A stretch of 64,000 bases of DNA. It comes from Saturnia japonica (lineage: Eukaryota; Arthropoda; Insecta; Lepidoptera; Saturniidae). Positions 11,001 to 23,449 of this stretch are shown here, one piece after another. The stretch is from NCBI GenBank assembly GCA_033032175.1, contig CM065317.1:19489279-19553278 (forward strand), written 5' to 3'. The position numbers and the translations under genes were made by a program. Position 1 is the first letter of the stretch, and each line of letters opens with the position of its first letter. Below the pieces are notes generated by a model. That model had not been told where the DNA came from, ran no database searches, and worked only from the letters and a program-made list of their open reading frames with translations.

Positions 11001-14000
11001 TTCCCGATGTCACAAAAATGTACGTAAAATTGGTATCATACACCATTCCGGGAGCCAAGTTATTAAGAATCTTACTCACGATAACTTATTTATAAGCCTA
11101 ATTTTTGTAGTAAATATAAACAGTGTGATCGTGATTTTAATTCTGTATTTAAAACGTATATTTAGCATCACATTTCACACGTAAATTTTATGAATATTTG
11201 TCGGGAATCGATTTTAAAACAACCTAGATACATAAAACGAATGGTACCAAAATAATTAAACGACAGAGTCACGTTTTGCAAAATGTTTGAAAACACGGAT
11301 ACTAACTTACACACAATTGAAATAAATTTTATATAAATTACAGATTAGAATGTGTTCAAAATCTCAACTAATATTTCGAGATGATATGGACAAAGATAAC
11401 TTTGAGCTAAAAGGAAATTAGGGGATGTGATGAGAGTCTAAGGGAACGCTAGAAGATTAATAAATGGGAAATAATCATCCTTTTCCGCAGTTTTACTGCA
11501 TTAGAAACCAAAACAATGAAATACCTACTATAACTATACATATTATAATTAATTTCATTTTATTATCTGTGTTTATAAAATAGCAAAACTGGCAAACGGT
11601 AACTGACAAAATAAGTTTATGAACCTATGGTTTAAAGTTATACGACACTCCGGATACAATATCATAAGTCTTTATGGATTTTTGAATATATATTTTTTTA
11701 CACTTCAGTCCATAAACTTCAGTTTACTTGTAATATAAAGAAATAAACAAACAAGTACCCAAAACCAATACACTACAAGCTTGTCGAATTTATTAATAAT
11801 TTCGAAGCATCCTCGCCACACACGCAACATTTCACCTATATTATTATGACACTAATCGTCTTATCTTCTCTTCGGAATATCAGGCTATAAAAGGGTTGCC
11901 AGCTTCTGTATTTTAAATACTAAATAAGTAACTTTTCCTACAATTCTCTCAAATTTATTCGTATCAAAACTACTACTCCAGCATGAGTTTTAAAAATTAC
12001 TTGCTGTGCCCCGCTGTTTCACCCGAAATTCATCGTTCTCGCTTAGCGTACATTCTGTTCAACATGATCATTGCTTCTTTCCTAACAGTCGTAGTGTGAT
12101 GTTACAAATCATATTACCTTCCTCAATAAATAGAGTATAAAATGCAAAAAGAGTTTTTCAAATCTGATTGGAAATTTCGAACAATTGTGCGTTAAAATAA
12201 ACAAACAAAGATTCTTTGAGCTTTATTATATTTTTATGTACAAATTATGAAATACGAAAAACCGGTTTATTTGTTGCACAGATAATTTTAATTCCTCCAC
12301 GTATCTACTAAGGGCGCTACTAGTATAAAAATTATAAGGTTAGAATATATAGGGTATGCTATCTTTGTTACTGTGCAAGAATACCGTTTTTAAAGAAAGC
12401 GCCTAAAGTCGGAAAATTCCATAAGAAAATTAAAGAAATATTTTTTTATATAATTACAATTAAGTTTAAAATTATTGAAATTGCTCCGCGAGTAATGCTT
12501 TCAGTTAGTGATATAACTCGATCACTTTTCACGGTAAAGAAAACAGCGAAGTTCAGATAACACACTTATTATAATTTACTGCTTTTTGGTTGACGTTTTT
12601 TGAGTTAAAAAGCGATATATGATTGTCTTCCTTTCCTTTACAGTCCATGGATTAGGCAATAACACAACTTACTATATGTCCATGTGGTTTTTTTTTCAAA
12701 TAAAATCGTCTGTCTCTACTTTATAATGCTACAAAAGGAGACGGGTATTTCTGGGCCCAGAATATAATAGATTGAAATCTGGTTTAATTGTAAATCGTGG
12801 AAAATCGTACAATATCATTAAAATTCACAATCAACAAAATAAGTAAACTAATAACTTTAAAAGTTAATAAACATAACCCTTTTTTTAATATTAATCTTAC
12901 TTGAATAATAGCTTAATTGAAATTTATTACATGACTTCGTTTTTACAAAATATCATAAAATTGCAAAAAATCCGCTTCTTTTCATTGACTGTATGATAAT
13001 GCATTAGCTATTAATTTACACCGTTTTCATATTTTTACATCTTTTTTTACCCAGGCCCATGTCTGTATAAAAGAGTATCCGTCTCCTTTTTGTTCTCGCC
13101 GATTTTGTTTCGTGAATAATTTATTTTAAATTATTTCGCAGACTAAATATGACACCCCTAACTTATACCCTAGTGACTCATCTAAAATGGACCCTTTAGG
13201 TACCGTAGACGTGGGCTTTAATAAGATTAGAGACATAACGCTCGCTCGCCACGCACGACGTCCAAGGTTCAAGGTCTGCTAACAAATTTTCAGACCCGAA
13301 AATATTCGGTACAGTAATATTTTTTGTTTGGGTTCCGTAACAGGATTGAGCGATACTATTTTTATCTGGAATTATAAAATTCTTATTAATTTACAAACTA
13401 ACCTGAGCTGACGATGGGAAATCTAAACAAAATCTAGTGTTATGTGCATTGATTATAGACATGTATATAATCAAATATTATATGTAAATTGCGTTCCGTT
13501 ACTATTACAAGCATAGATCAGAAATGTCAAAATAAAAGATTGCGCAAAAAAACTCTTACTTCCAGAAGTACAGAGATACTGTGCTGTACTGATTTTTTCA
13601 TAAAAGTAGTCATCTTGTCTGCTTCTGTTTCTTCGTTTTTTTTTTTCGGGAGTAATATTGATTGAAGTGATGGCAGCAAAGTTGCCGTCATTTAGACTTT
13701 TGAAAAAAGGGCTGTTTAGCATTCTGAAAAATCTATAATAAGTCAAAATTTTTTGCTACCTTGGGCGAGTCGCAGCCGATGTGTCCGTTTTAGGTTATTT
13801 GCATTCTTCGCCCACGAGATTGATTCTCTATTTCGAATTTATACTTTATGAAAAGATAAAAGAGATAACAGTTTAGTTGTCATAAACAAATAACAAGGCA
13901 ATTTTTAACAACAAGAACACCGACTTCAATGATTTTGAGGAGTTCCCTGGTGTATCTTCGAAGTTGAAGGTCCAAAGCCAATGAAATTAAAATGGGAGAC

Positions 14001-14342
14001 CTTCTCCCTTGAGGTATCTCCTTTCTAATAAAAAAATAATTATCTTAATCGGTACATAAACAGAGAAGTTATTGCTGAATATCCTTAAGTCGAATAAAAT
14101 TACGGAACCTCCATTGATATAACCCAGTACTGCTACCATCGAAGCGAGAAACAAGGGGAAAATAATTTCGACTTGTTGCTTTTGAATTAAACCTCTTTCT
14201 AGACGCGAATTTTCCGGCGAAATAACCTCACGGGCAACTTTACTTTTTAATATTAATAAAACAAAGGGCGAGATGAAAACAGGCTGGCTGTTGCGAGACC
14301 TTGTAACTTATTTTTATTTCTATCACACATCACTTCAAAATT
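8001..14342. other. Gene-poor AT-rich region
   Basis: No exon chain, domain or RNA gene was recognised over 6.3 kb. ORFs are short and motif-free. A TATAAAA at 11884-11892 precedes an ATG near 11983, but the sequence after that ATG ('cttgctgtgccccgctgt') resembles the ends of the CTAG-terminated elements and is not read as a gene. A missing first exon of the gene at 17194 could lie here unseen. Confidence 0.4.
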
Positions 14343-14570
14343 ATGATGGCTTACTTGGTAGCGTGTACAGACACCGCGTCGATCGAAGCGAGTTCGAATT
14401 CCTGCAATGAGCCTGAACTTTTCGGTAAAGGAAAACATCCTGATGAAACCTTAGCGTTGGTGGTAGTGCTTTTTCTAATGACCACCTGGCTAGCTATCTA
14501 TCTATCAAAGATAGGTGTATTCCGGCAGCTGCACTTGAGAGCCAGCGCCCCATTAGAATAAACTTAAAGA
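14343..14570 (+). repeat. SINE-like repeat, family S1, best copy
   Basis: The left end reads 'gatggcttacttggtagcg', close to a tRNA box A region, followed about 40 bases later by 'gagttcgaattcc', close to box B. The body ('cggtaaaggaaaacat', 'cagctgcacttgagagccag') matches copies at 125-405 and 33070-33360. An ORF runs across it on each strand; both are repeat-derived. Confidence 0.6.
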
Positions 14571-16735
14571 GATAAAAAATAACAATTTTATTGACGAAAC
14601 TACCTGTACTTCGCCATGTCACTTATGTGAAAGTAATTCCACCAGCTCACAACCGCGCTGTCGCGTCGCCAACACATCCCTATAGCTTATAATTGTTCTC
14701 ATTTACCGTACTACGTTACAAATTTTGAATAAACAGGTTATAAATAACAATTTTTTTTCTCAAATCTGATTGGTAGGTTCCGAGTTTAACGCGTTCAAAG
14801 AAACAAATAACAAAGTATGTATACGATACGAAACTCAAAAATTTAAAAACATTATATTTTTATATAAATTCGTATGAAATAAAAGTTATTCTAACCAAAA
14901 CAGTGTATTGCAACTCAATATATCCTAAAATGTGTATCTGAGAAATAATCGTGGAAATGGAGTTAGCATGGTTATGTAATACTGGGTAACGACCCCCTTA
15001 GACAAAGTGAAAGATCCTTTTTATGGCTGGCTTAGATTCATCACGTTTCGAAATCAGCCTGTACTTATTTAGATGTCCATAGTACTCACTAATAAGTAAA
15101 AGGTTACCAATAACTACTATTCTTCTTCTATACATTGCCAATTGTCATCAAAAGGGCACTAGAGGTTATATCGAACTTGAATTTTTTTTTACTCAATGTA
15201 CAATTTGTAAAGAGTTTTTAATATCATTTGACGCACTTATTTTTTCGCATTGAATAGAAACGATTTGCACATCTGCCAGTGTCAATGTGAAGTATTATAT
15301 CCACTTTGAAATTACTTTTGTAAGGCACATATATCAAAGGAGAGAAATCTTAATAGACAAGGTCACTTTTTTCCAACGGGAAGTCTTTTTGCCGACACGT
15401 ACGTTCTTCCTTTTGGACCGTATTCATAGTATTGTAAGCAGTAAAATAATTACCACTGGGTGAGAAGAGTTACGGATTTAACCACTTCCGTCCATATGTC
15501 TAAATAGTCCAATAAATTGTAATCACTTATTTATTGTATGTAGATTCATTGGTATATAACGACATAATAACAAAATATTAGAGTCTATATTATACTGGGA
15601 CAAATATTCGACCAATAAGAACTTTAAACAAGAATAAAATATTTCGCATTTACGTTCACCTATCTCATCTTATTCATCTATCTCTCTAACAGCTTGTTTT
15701 AGGTATAGCGGCAGGTGAAGCGGTGGGCATTCATATGGCATATTGAATACATATTGGTGGTAAATTTGCACCCACAAATACTATATGTCAAGATACTGTA
15801 AACAAAAATAAACATTGCACTAAAATTAGATCTAAACAAGATTAATTTGAAATACGTAAATAAATAAATGGTTCAAACTATAAATATGAGCGTGTACTTT
15901 GCTACTCCGTGATTTGTGTGCCAATTGCGTAAAAGTGACTTCCCACTTATAAGCAAGAGTCAGGCGAAAGACATAAATATTTTTCCTAGAGTTGCAACAA
16001 AAATGTTTCTCGGCCATTTGAAAGAAAATTATTTTTCATATCATATTGTGGGAACAGACTTATTAGCTTTTACATACAGACTGGCTGTAATAACTATTAT
16101 ATATAGATAATCTACAATTTAATGTCAGCACAGTCGGAGAAACACTATAATATATAGATAGAGGTTTTTTAATAATGGTTCGGACACCGTGTTGATGGAT
16201 GTAAGTTTCAATTTCCTACTTGTCTACAACCCTCAAGTCGACAATCTATTCCCAAGCAGCTTTAGTAACTGTTATGTTCTGGCAACTGAATTTGAGAGTT
16301 CACTCAAAATTAAATGTGATCACCGAACCACCATTATTCGGCGAAAGTTCATAAGCCGAAACCGAAATATATTACACATCTCTAGAATTCGCTTGTAACA
16401 TGCAGAAACGGTAGCAATATACACAAACCATTTGGGAATACATACACGTTGTTTAAGCGTCCTCAAATTATACTGCGACCTTTTTATGGGACCGAGTCGA
16501 TGGTGCTTCAATAATATTTGCTTTGAATGCCTATATTAGGCAGTTTATTTGTAAACGGTTTAATATTATACTATAAAAATTAAGTGAGAGTCCCACGGCA
16601 TGTGGTTAGAGTTGTTATGTAAATATTCAGTAGTTTTGTATGTTCAAATTTACGATTAGTGTTCATTCAATTATATCGTGTCCCAGAATAACATAGGCGG
16701 AAGTTCGTTTGCTATGGACATGAAGAAAAATATAA
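14571..16735. other. AT-rich non-coding stretch
   Basis: No gene or repeat copy was recognised. ORFs of 61-69 codons overlap on opposite strands without motifs. Confidence 0.4.
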
Positions 16736-16739
16736 TTGC

Positions 16740-16885
16740 ATGGTAACTTCCACCCTCAAGATATAAATCTGTCGCCAAGAACTAATACGTGTGTTCAGGC
16801 AGTTGTACTTGAGAGTCAGTCTTCCACTAGGCTTGCCAAGGATCAGGTGATATTGTGGCCGCAACGCTAAACTTATAACAATTTA
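16740..16885 (+). repeat. SINE S1, truncated 3' part
   Basis: It shares 'gtcgccaagaac', 'cagttgtacttgagagtcag' and 'cgctaaacttataa' phrases with the right half of the copy at 125-405. The left half with the tRNA-like boxes is missing. Confidence 0.5.
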
Positions 16886-17193
16886 AAAAATCGGGACACA
16901 GTATTCGCATGGTGTTGAGAACTTTTCTAGTTCACGCCACATGAGCAACTTGTTCCCTTTAAGTTGGACTGTTTTTAAAAACTTATCATACTGGAAAGTT
17001 GCATTTAAAAGGCAATATCTTTAAAGACATAATGTGTGATTATGTCAAGCGCTAGGCTATAACTAAATAACATCAAGTGCGACTAACTTCACCAAAAGAA
17101 AAAGAGATCAACTCCTTTAATATCTATCTTAAATATCAATATCATATTCTTTGTTCTCATCAAGTATTAAATGACTTATTGGTTTGTCTTCAG

Positions 17194-17304
17194 ATCTATT
17201 CCCCGTATCATTACGGCAAAATACCAGATGTGTTAGCTGAGGGACACTACCACGACGCCATCGCTAGCCAACTTTACTCCCCTTTGTCTCCATACCAACA
17301 CAGG
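17194..17304 (+). CDS. Exon (37 codons) of the Gln-rich protein gene
   Basis: The acceptor is ggtttgtcttcag|a and the donor cagg|gtaagt, both near consensus. The frame reads 'IYSPYHYGKIPDVLAEGHYH', with the same Tyr/His/Pro style as the next exon, and is in phase with it. The open frame runs upstream to 17077, but the strong acceptor argues that coding starts at 17194. Confidence 0.75.
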
Positions 17305-20300
17305 GTAAGTTACCAGTAATAATTGTTATTTATTTAGATTATATCCGTTCCTCGTTGTGAAACGCTCGAGTGTGGCAGCCGCCCGGGCGGTACAAGTGAC
17401 ATTGCATTTGCAATCACTTAGCTAAGCAGACACATCATTACACACAATATGTTCATGCATACGTGCACATGATATCGCAGATCACTAAACACATAATATA
17501 CACATGTTCCTTCCTTCCTCCCAGGAGATAGGGACGTATGTATATATGTATATGTTAGTTTAGCTCGAATTTTACGGATAGGGAATTAGTCAGATCGCGA
17601 TTCTTTGCAATCGCGGCAACAGCCCAAGTCCAGGCCCGGGCACTTTGGCACACTTGGGCGCTTGTTGCCCACGTTTTCGCGGCTGAGTGCCTTAAGCGCT
17701 CACCCCCAAGCTCGGTAAAGCTGTAAAAGTCATCAGCGGCTCAGTTTTTGCATATGGCCCATCAGGCTATCAGTAAGGTCAGATCGAAAAAAAAACACAC
17801 ACAATTTAGTTTATACTTATTTAATGGGTAAACCAATGAAGCAAAAAAAAAAAAAGAAATTATTACTGTTCTTATCAAATACTGAATTTACTCATCATAA
17901 AGTATGTTCGATCATGTCGTATTAGAATGCTGACAACTCTACTAAAACCTCGGAAAAGAAATATTTCAATATCGTTTGATGAGTCCAAATAATCTCAGAC
18001 AATTTAACTCAACAGAAAAACAGTAATAATTCTCGGCTAATGTCTTCCTGTAGGCCTATTTAATATAAACTTTACGTTTGCCAAATCTCACACTTCTGCG
18101 TGCTTAAAAAGGCGTACAACATTTTCTCTTCACTTATTAATATAAATGTTACACATAATTCTAAATAGTAGGATATTAAACCATGAATTTCAAGTTAGTT
18201 CGACGTAAACAAACGTAAAATGTGACACAGGGTGCCCAATTATAAGTTTTAACGGATACCGGCTCCGAGGAACATTCGACTGTTAGGACTTCTGTTTACG
18301 GACCGCATAATGCGGGCGATGTTGCCAATTGTATTTAACGTTTATTGTAGTCTTCTTTATTGTGTGTTATTTCTTATTTGTTTTAAATATTTTTTCATGT
18401 ATCCTCAAAAACAACTTTAGCCTTTTATCTTTTCATTTATTTAAAAAAGACAAAATACAAAAATCCTTCTACAAATAAATGGCTAATTTTTTGTGAAAAT
18501 TCTAGAATAAAATACTATATTTGTATTGTAAAAGTAGTTTTACTTTTGTAAACTTCCGAGTATTAAGTATAAATGTAAAGAAAATTCAAGCGACTGAAAT
18601 AGAAGATCTGCATTATAGAAGTAAATAATTATCTAGAGATGAAAAATATTGACCTTTAGTCCTTTATCCGTTAAAATATTAAAAGTTGAGTTACTATATA
18701 AATCAGGTCAAATGAATATAATTTGCAAGGTTACAAGCTGACGTCATGAGTGTATAATGGAAAAGTTTTAATTATCATTAAACTCACAATTTTTTTCTTT
18801 TATTTACAGTTTGGTGTACCAGGATACGAAATTTCTGCACCAATACCGTCAGAATTGGCTTACTCAGCACACGAGATTCACAGACCAATCTCAAGCAAAA
18901 AGTACAAGAAGAAGGGCCAATCAAAACACTCCTATCACGAGGAAGACTTAGCAAAGGACTTCCATTACCCACATTCATATCCTCATTTTCCCAACTATCC
19001 TCATGATTATTCCGCATTGAGAACCTTATACCCCCATGGTCCACATCACTTATACCCTGAGAGGGCTTTAATATCCCCTCATCTTTACCCTGGAGTTTCT
19101 CCTTTAGTCCGGCCTATTGTTCCACCGGTACTTGGCCCTCATGTAATTCCTCAAGTTGGATTATCGCATCCTCTTGCTTATGCTAATGGAGCAATTCCTT
19201 ATGGTCATGGTTATGTCCAACCTTTACAATACATCCAGCAACATTCAGTGGAACAAGTGATACCTGGAGTCTCATTCGGTCAGGAAAATCAAGGACAGGA
19301 CCAAGAATCACAACGAGATGCGAACGCTCAGACTGCGTCATCAGGAGTAGTGGGTCAACAGGCAGCACTTCAACAGCTACAGCAACATCAAGCTCAGCAG
19401 CAACAATTCCAACAACAACAGCTTCAACCGCAGCAATTTCAACAACAAACAATTCCAACACAACAACAATATCAACCACAGTTACTAATTCAACCACAGC
19501 AAGTTCAACAACAACAAGTACAACCTCAGCAACTACAGGTATACGGATTATACCGCAATGATCAAACAAACTAATTCAAAGAAATTGGATTATACAAAAC
19601 TATTAGCAGAGCGAAAATCCTTTTATTAAATTTTCAAACTTGGAACATACAGAGTAATTTGTCACATCTGCGGACTCATTTGAAATATTAAAAGAAATTA
19701 TATCAGAACTGTGAAGGCAAACACGACCTTTATTGTTATGGTATAGATACTCAAAAACTAATTGTCCGTTTTCAGAACGTACAACTCCAGCCACAACAAA
19801 CTCAAGGTGCCGTTAGCTACGCCAGCTTCTCGCAAAGCCTGCCATCGAATTACCCACAAAACCAAGCCTACGGACAGCCACAAACACAGTCCACACAGAC
19901 TGTATCTTCACAGTTCTCTCAAAGCCAAATATACCAACCCCAACCTCAAGCCCAGCGAGAGTCCCAATCACTATTTCAATCGGAGTCTTCGACACAACAA
20001 TCTCAGCAGGAGCAACTTAAATTCCAACCTCTTCGTAACTTTCTCACAACGCCCTCGCCCCAACCTATTACCACCGCGCGTACAATTGCTCCAGGATATT
20101 TACCCGTGAAAGATAACCAAGAATTAAAAGAGGAAGCTTCGCAATCGTTGATACAAATTCAAACAACGGAACCACCATATTTGCAATCGTACAATGATTT
20201 TTCAAGCGTTCAGCAAACGACGTCACGTCCGGAACCGACAGTACAACCTATATCCCAACCGCAGCAGACACAAGCACCATCACAACTTAACTTCCGACCA

Positions 20301-20519
20301 CAGACAAGCACAACAAGCTCGCCACAGACAAACCATCAGCAGTCAAGCAACGATTTGTCAAATATAGACAAAGACGAACTTCTCCAAGAATTGTCTCACG
20401 ATCAGCCAACAATCTATTCCCAAGAAGTGGTGATCCAACAGCCCGGGATACCCGGAGCTGATATTCAGTACTTCGGTGATTACACCGGATCTTTATTGAG
20501 AGGTTACCAAAATTCATAA
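17194..20519 (+). CDS. His/Pro/Tyr- and Gln-rich protein gene, 5' end missing
   Basis: Exons 17194-17304, 18810-19538 and 19776-20519 are all in phase 0 and join without a stop, giving the C-terminal 527 residues (37 + 243 + 247) before TAA. Boundaries: cag|atc, agg|gtaagt, acag|ttt, cag|gtatac, ttcag|aac. The order along the protein is a Tyr/His/Pro-rich part ('HYPHSYPHFPNYPHDY'), a Pro/Leu/Ile-rich part, a poly-Gln block (end of exon 2), a Gln/Ser/Pro/Thr-rich part, and a distinct tail 'GADIQYFGDYTG'. No enzyme domain is visible. Composition suggests an extracellular structural protein of cuticle, eggshell or silk type, or a low-complexity nuclear protein; I favour the former because of the Tyr/His/Pro pattern, but this is inference. 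The first exon with the ATG and any signal peptide was not found. AATAAA at 20629-20634 is 110 bases after the stop. Confidence 0.8.
17340..17790 (+). repeat. Interspersed repeat family B, long copy
   Basis: It aligns with 49915-50360 over most of its length: 'ggcagccgcccg', 'tccttcctcccaggag', 'gggaattagtcagatcgcga', 'cgctcacccccaagctcgg', ending 'aggctatcagtaaggtcag'. It is GC-richer than its surroundings and lies in the intron between 17304 and 18810. Its class was not determined. Confidence 0.6.
18063..18147 (-). repeat. Truncated Helitron-like H1 fragment
   Basis: It contains the 'ccaaatctcacacttctgcg' and 'cttaaaaaggcg' segments found at the 5' side of family H1. The CTAG end and its palindrome are absent. 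Confidence 0.5.
18810..19538 (+). CDS. Exon (243 codons) of the Gln-rich protein gene
   Basis: The acceptor ttttatttacag|ttt follows a pyrimidine-rich run and the donor is cag|gtatac. The open frame begins upstream at 18750, but that part is intron-like (IIIKLTIFFFYLQ). The exon starts 'FGVPGYEISAPIP', carries a basic 'SSKKYKKKGQSK' segment, then His/Pro/Tyr-rich sequence, and ends in a Gln-rich block of about 65 residues. An ORF on the opposite strand is a shadow of the CAA/CAG run. Confidence 0.82.
19776..20519 (+). CDS. Terminal exon (247 codons plus stop) of the Gln-rich protein gene
   Basis: The acceptor is gtccgttttcag|aac. The frame runs open from 19776 to TAA at 20517-20519; an ORF start called at 20106 is merely an internal GTG. 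Residues are Gln/Ser/Pro/Thr-rich, with a more complex tail containing 'DKDELLQELSHDQP' and 'IPGADIQYFGDYTG', which is likely the conserved part of the family. Confidence 0.82.
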   Translation, partial: NVQLQPQQTQGAVSYASFSQSLPSNYPQNQAYGQPQTQSTQTVSSQFSQSQIYQPQPQAQRESQSLFQSESSTQQSQQEQLKFQPLRNFLTTPSPQPITTARTIAPGYLPVKDNQELKEEASQSLIQIQTTEPPYLQSYNDFSSVQQTTSRPEPTVQPISQPQQTQAPSQLNFRPQTSTTSSPQTNHQQSSNDLSNIDKDELLQELSHDQPTIYSQEVVIQQPGIPGADIQYFGDYTGSLLRGYQNS

Positions 20520-20628
20520 TAATATAAATCTCACTTTGGCTGTCCGAAGTTATTGTTAACATTTTCATATAGTATTAAGCCTACTTTTAATTCAGTCTTC
20601 ATTGCAATAGATACTATGTTAAAATTTC

Positions 20629-20634
20629 AAATAA
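20629..20634 (+). terminator. Polyadenylation signal AATAAA
   Basis: The AATAAA lies 110 bases after the stop codon of the Gln-rich protein gene. A second AATAAA occurs at 20925-20930. Confidence 0.5.
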
Positions 20635-20934
20635 AATTGTTGTAATCTAGATATTTGAGAACTAATTTTTCTCAACTCTTTTTTTATTCAGAAGGGATAT
20701 TCCAGTAAATGGTAATATTAATAATTGTACAATGTATAACCACCATTAAAATATTCTTTATTGATATTTTTAGTATATAAATAGACTGTTAATTCGACGG
20801 CATAAAAACTCTGTTACTAATGTTATTCTAATTATTTTGTTATGTTCTAGTTAAATAATTATAATTAGCCGAGGCTGAATTACTTGTGTAAAAACTCTCT
20901 TGTAATAATTGTACACTTAGTTTTAATAAAATTG

Positions 20935-21535
20935 TCTTCAAATTTTTCAAAGACAAATTTCAAACCATAATAGGTTGGCACTCTATAGCCGTAGGGCAAA
21001 TCGCATTAAACGTAATGTGATAATTTGCTCTATAATTAATTGATTTCTGTTATATATAATCCTGTAAGTTAATATTTATAAAAATAAATATCACACATAC
21101 TTTCGTGAGATAAGAGGCAAATTTTAAAATCAAAATAATATTTTACTTTATAATAATTATATAATTAACAACTAAATTCATGAAAGACGAATTATATAAT
21201 TATATAGATAGATTAAAACAAAATGTAAGCTTAAATTAAATTGTACCAATTAGTAATTAATTAACAAAAAAATATTCAAAAGATAATTATATTTGTCATT
21301 ATGGTAATTTCTAAACTTATTTATACAAGTAATTCACGATCGTCTCTATAGGTTGTTAGAGGCCTTAAAAGTGGTACCTACATAAATTTATGTGCTGTGT
21401 TGCCATAATCGTTTTGTATATTAAAATGTATTTTTTTATTAAACTGTTGATATAAATCGTTTATTTTATTTTTATCCTATAAAATGAAATAAAGACTTAC
21501 TGTGTTGATTCGGAAACTCTTCATTATCCTCTTTA
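20935..21535. other. AT-rich 3' flank
   Basis: Very AT-rich and without coding signal. It could include an alternative 3' UTR, since further AATAAA-like hexamers occur near 21488. Confidence 0.35.
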
Positions 21536-21539
21536 TTAA

Positions 21540-21780
21540 ACTACCTCCTGGTCACGAGCTGCGTCAGGTCAGTGTGGAAGACGCTCAACAGATTGCACGC
21601 CCAAGGTGGCCGCGTCCAGTTGCTGCTGTAAGCTTAGCCGATGGGGCATAATCACTGAGATTAACATGCAGTCCATCACTGCCATTGTGATGCCCAAGTG
21701 CGCATACCACACTTGCTCATATGTCCATCATGCCCCTCCACATGCACAATGAGTGATCTGATGACCAGCTCGGACAACAA
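21540..21780. other. GC-rich island of unknown origin
   Basis: It is sharply richer in GC than both sides. On the plus strand a short frame reads 'GHELRQVSVEDAQQIARP', which faintly recalls the segment after the NKxD motif of Ras-like GTPases, but the frame then breaks. It abuts a LINE/SINE tail (21785-21905), so it may be captured sequence or the body of a retroelement whose tail follows on the minus strand. Confidence 0.3.
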
Positions 21781-21784
21781 TCAA

Positions 21785-21905
21785 AAAATTATTTATTCAA
21801 TTAAGCCCCTAAGAAGGCATATATGAGCGTCAAAACACTACCACCAGTCCGGAAAATATCTCAGCCATCGATAAGAACCGGCAAGAAACTCGATTGAGTT
21901 TATCT
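21785..21905 (-). repeat. Retroelement 3' tail, family O
   Basis: On the minus strand it reads 'gtttcttgccggttctt', 'atggctgag', then 'gccttcttaggggctta' and 'attgaataaa'. The same order occurs at 25085-25235 (+), 43200-43365 (-) and 63010-63125 (-). Confidence 0.55.
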
Positions 21906-21938
21906 TTTTTTTGAACTGTACAATATTATTAATACCTA

Positions 21939-22300
21939 CTAGCGATCACCCTAAGCTCGAAATTCGACCAGCGACTTTTTAATCATAGACTATTTTCTGT
22001 TTGACATTTGCAGTATTCATAAACAATGAGTATTATCTACATCACTTGCTGTCACTTTTCGTTGAGTGACAATGTCAATATTTTGGGGGGGTCTAAATTT
22101 CATGGCACTAGACGGGTTAGGATTCGCAGTAGGAATTAAATTATTTACTTTAATATATTATTAACAGATATTATAGATAAATTTTTGCTTTCTGCACTCC
22201 TCCACATAAACTTTAACCATGCCAAATCTCACAGACTTCCGTGCACGCAATACGCTTAAAAAGGGGTAGAAAGCTTTTGCTTCACGTAATTAATATATAA
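21939..22300 (-). mobile_element. Non-autonomous Helitron-like element, family H1, copy 2
   Basis: CTAG at 21942-21939 (minus) is followed by T. The palindrome at 21955-21969 has one arm base changed relative to copy 1. The body matches copies at 4083-4442 and 33365-33725, and the 5' end near 22300 is eroded. Confidence 0.6.
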
Positions 22301-23449
22301 ATAATACATTAACGTCTTGTATAACATAATAATAATAACCATATAGTTTAGTGGATGTGCATAGAGGGAGTCATTTCCACACGTCACTATTATTCACAAT
22401 GATCCAGCCTATAATATCTCCGTAGAAGTAGCCACCTTCTGGTCAAAATAGCTATAAATCAGATTTTTAACAACGTCATTTAGAAAAAGAAAATCCTTCA
22501 TATTTGGCAACCAATACTATTGATTCAAAATTATTATTTTCATACATAATGAATACTTAAGTAAATTAACATTTCACTAAAACCATGGGTGTACTTACCA
22601 ATCCGAAAAGTAACTTTAGACTGTCTCTCACTCCATTATACTTTTGATTTTTAATCAAGTATTTTGACTGCACACAACCAATAGTTACTACAAAAAAATA
22701 ACTAAAATAAAGCGTTAATTCATAAAAATAAAACTACAGTATCTACTACTTTGCAAATTAATACCGAAAGAGTTCAAAATATATCTTAAACTGCGAAACG
22801 AGATTTCGTAACTATCTTGCTTGAGATTCACTAATCACATAATTTAACTAAACTGGTCAATTTTCCACAATATAGTTGTAAGGTACCTTGATCTCCCTAA
22901 TAACAAATGAATATTTCTGGAATACATTTGTAACGATAATCGTGTTTATTATACTTCGATAGCTGTTATCTCCATATGTTTTGGTTTTCAAATAACTGAC
23001 ATAACATAATACTAAACTGGGGTTAAATGGACGAAATAAACGAACATATGACTGGGCAACAAGGGATGTTGGTCGTTTCAACCGCCGCACGGCTCCGCTC
23101 GCAATCTCAAAAGATATTTAAATCACATTAACATGCACAAGAAAACACATTACAAAGAGGAAACTGATATGATTTTCTATTATGTTTCCCCTTGATCCCT
23201 CGAATCGTAAAAGCGCGGAAGCGCTGCCCCTTTAATATTCTATTCGCAAAAAGTACCATCCGGTATCAGGGCAGGGTTAAGGACGCATTTGTGGAAATAT
23301 GACCCCCTACGTCCATTGGAATATCATTTGAATGCTATGTAGCTATTCTAATAGCAAAACAGTCATTTGCAACAAAATTAATAACAAAAAAGACAATATT
23401 GTATTGTTTATATAATAGAAAAACAAAATATATTCCATAGTTTATATAC
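22301..23449. other. Non-coding stretch
   Basis: No gene was recognised. A short fragment near 22340-22430 ('agagggagtcatttccacacgtcac') is repeated at about 43410-43470, so part of it is repeat-derived. Confidence 0.35.

Noticed and set aside
11884..12100. TATA box followed by a coding start
   Set aside because: The sequence after the ATG matches the start of common CTAG-ended repeats; no donor or protein-like continuation.
14253..14561. Overlapping ORFs on both strands
   Set aside because: Both lie within a SINE S1 copy.
19183..19569. Minus-strand 128-codon ORF rich in valine
   Set aside because: It is the complement of the CAA/CAG-rich exon of the Gln-rich protein gene.
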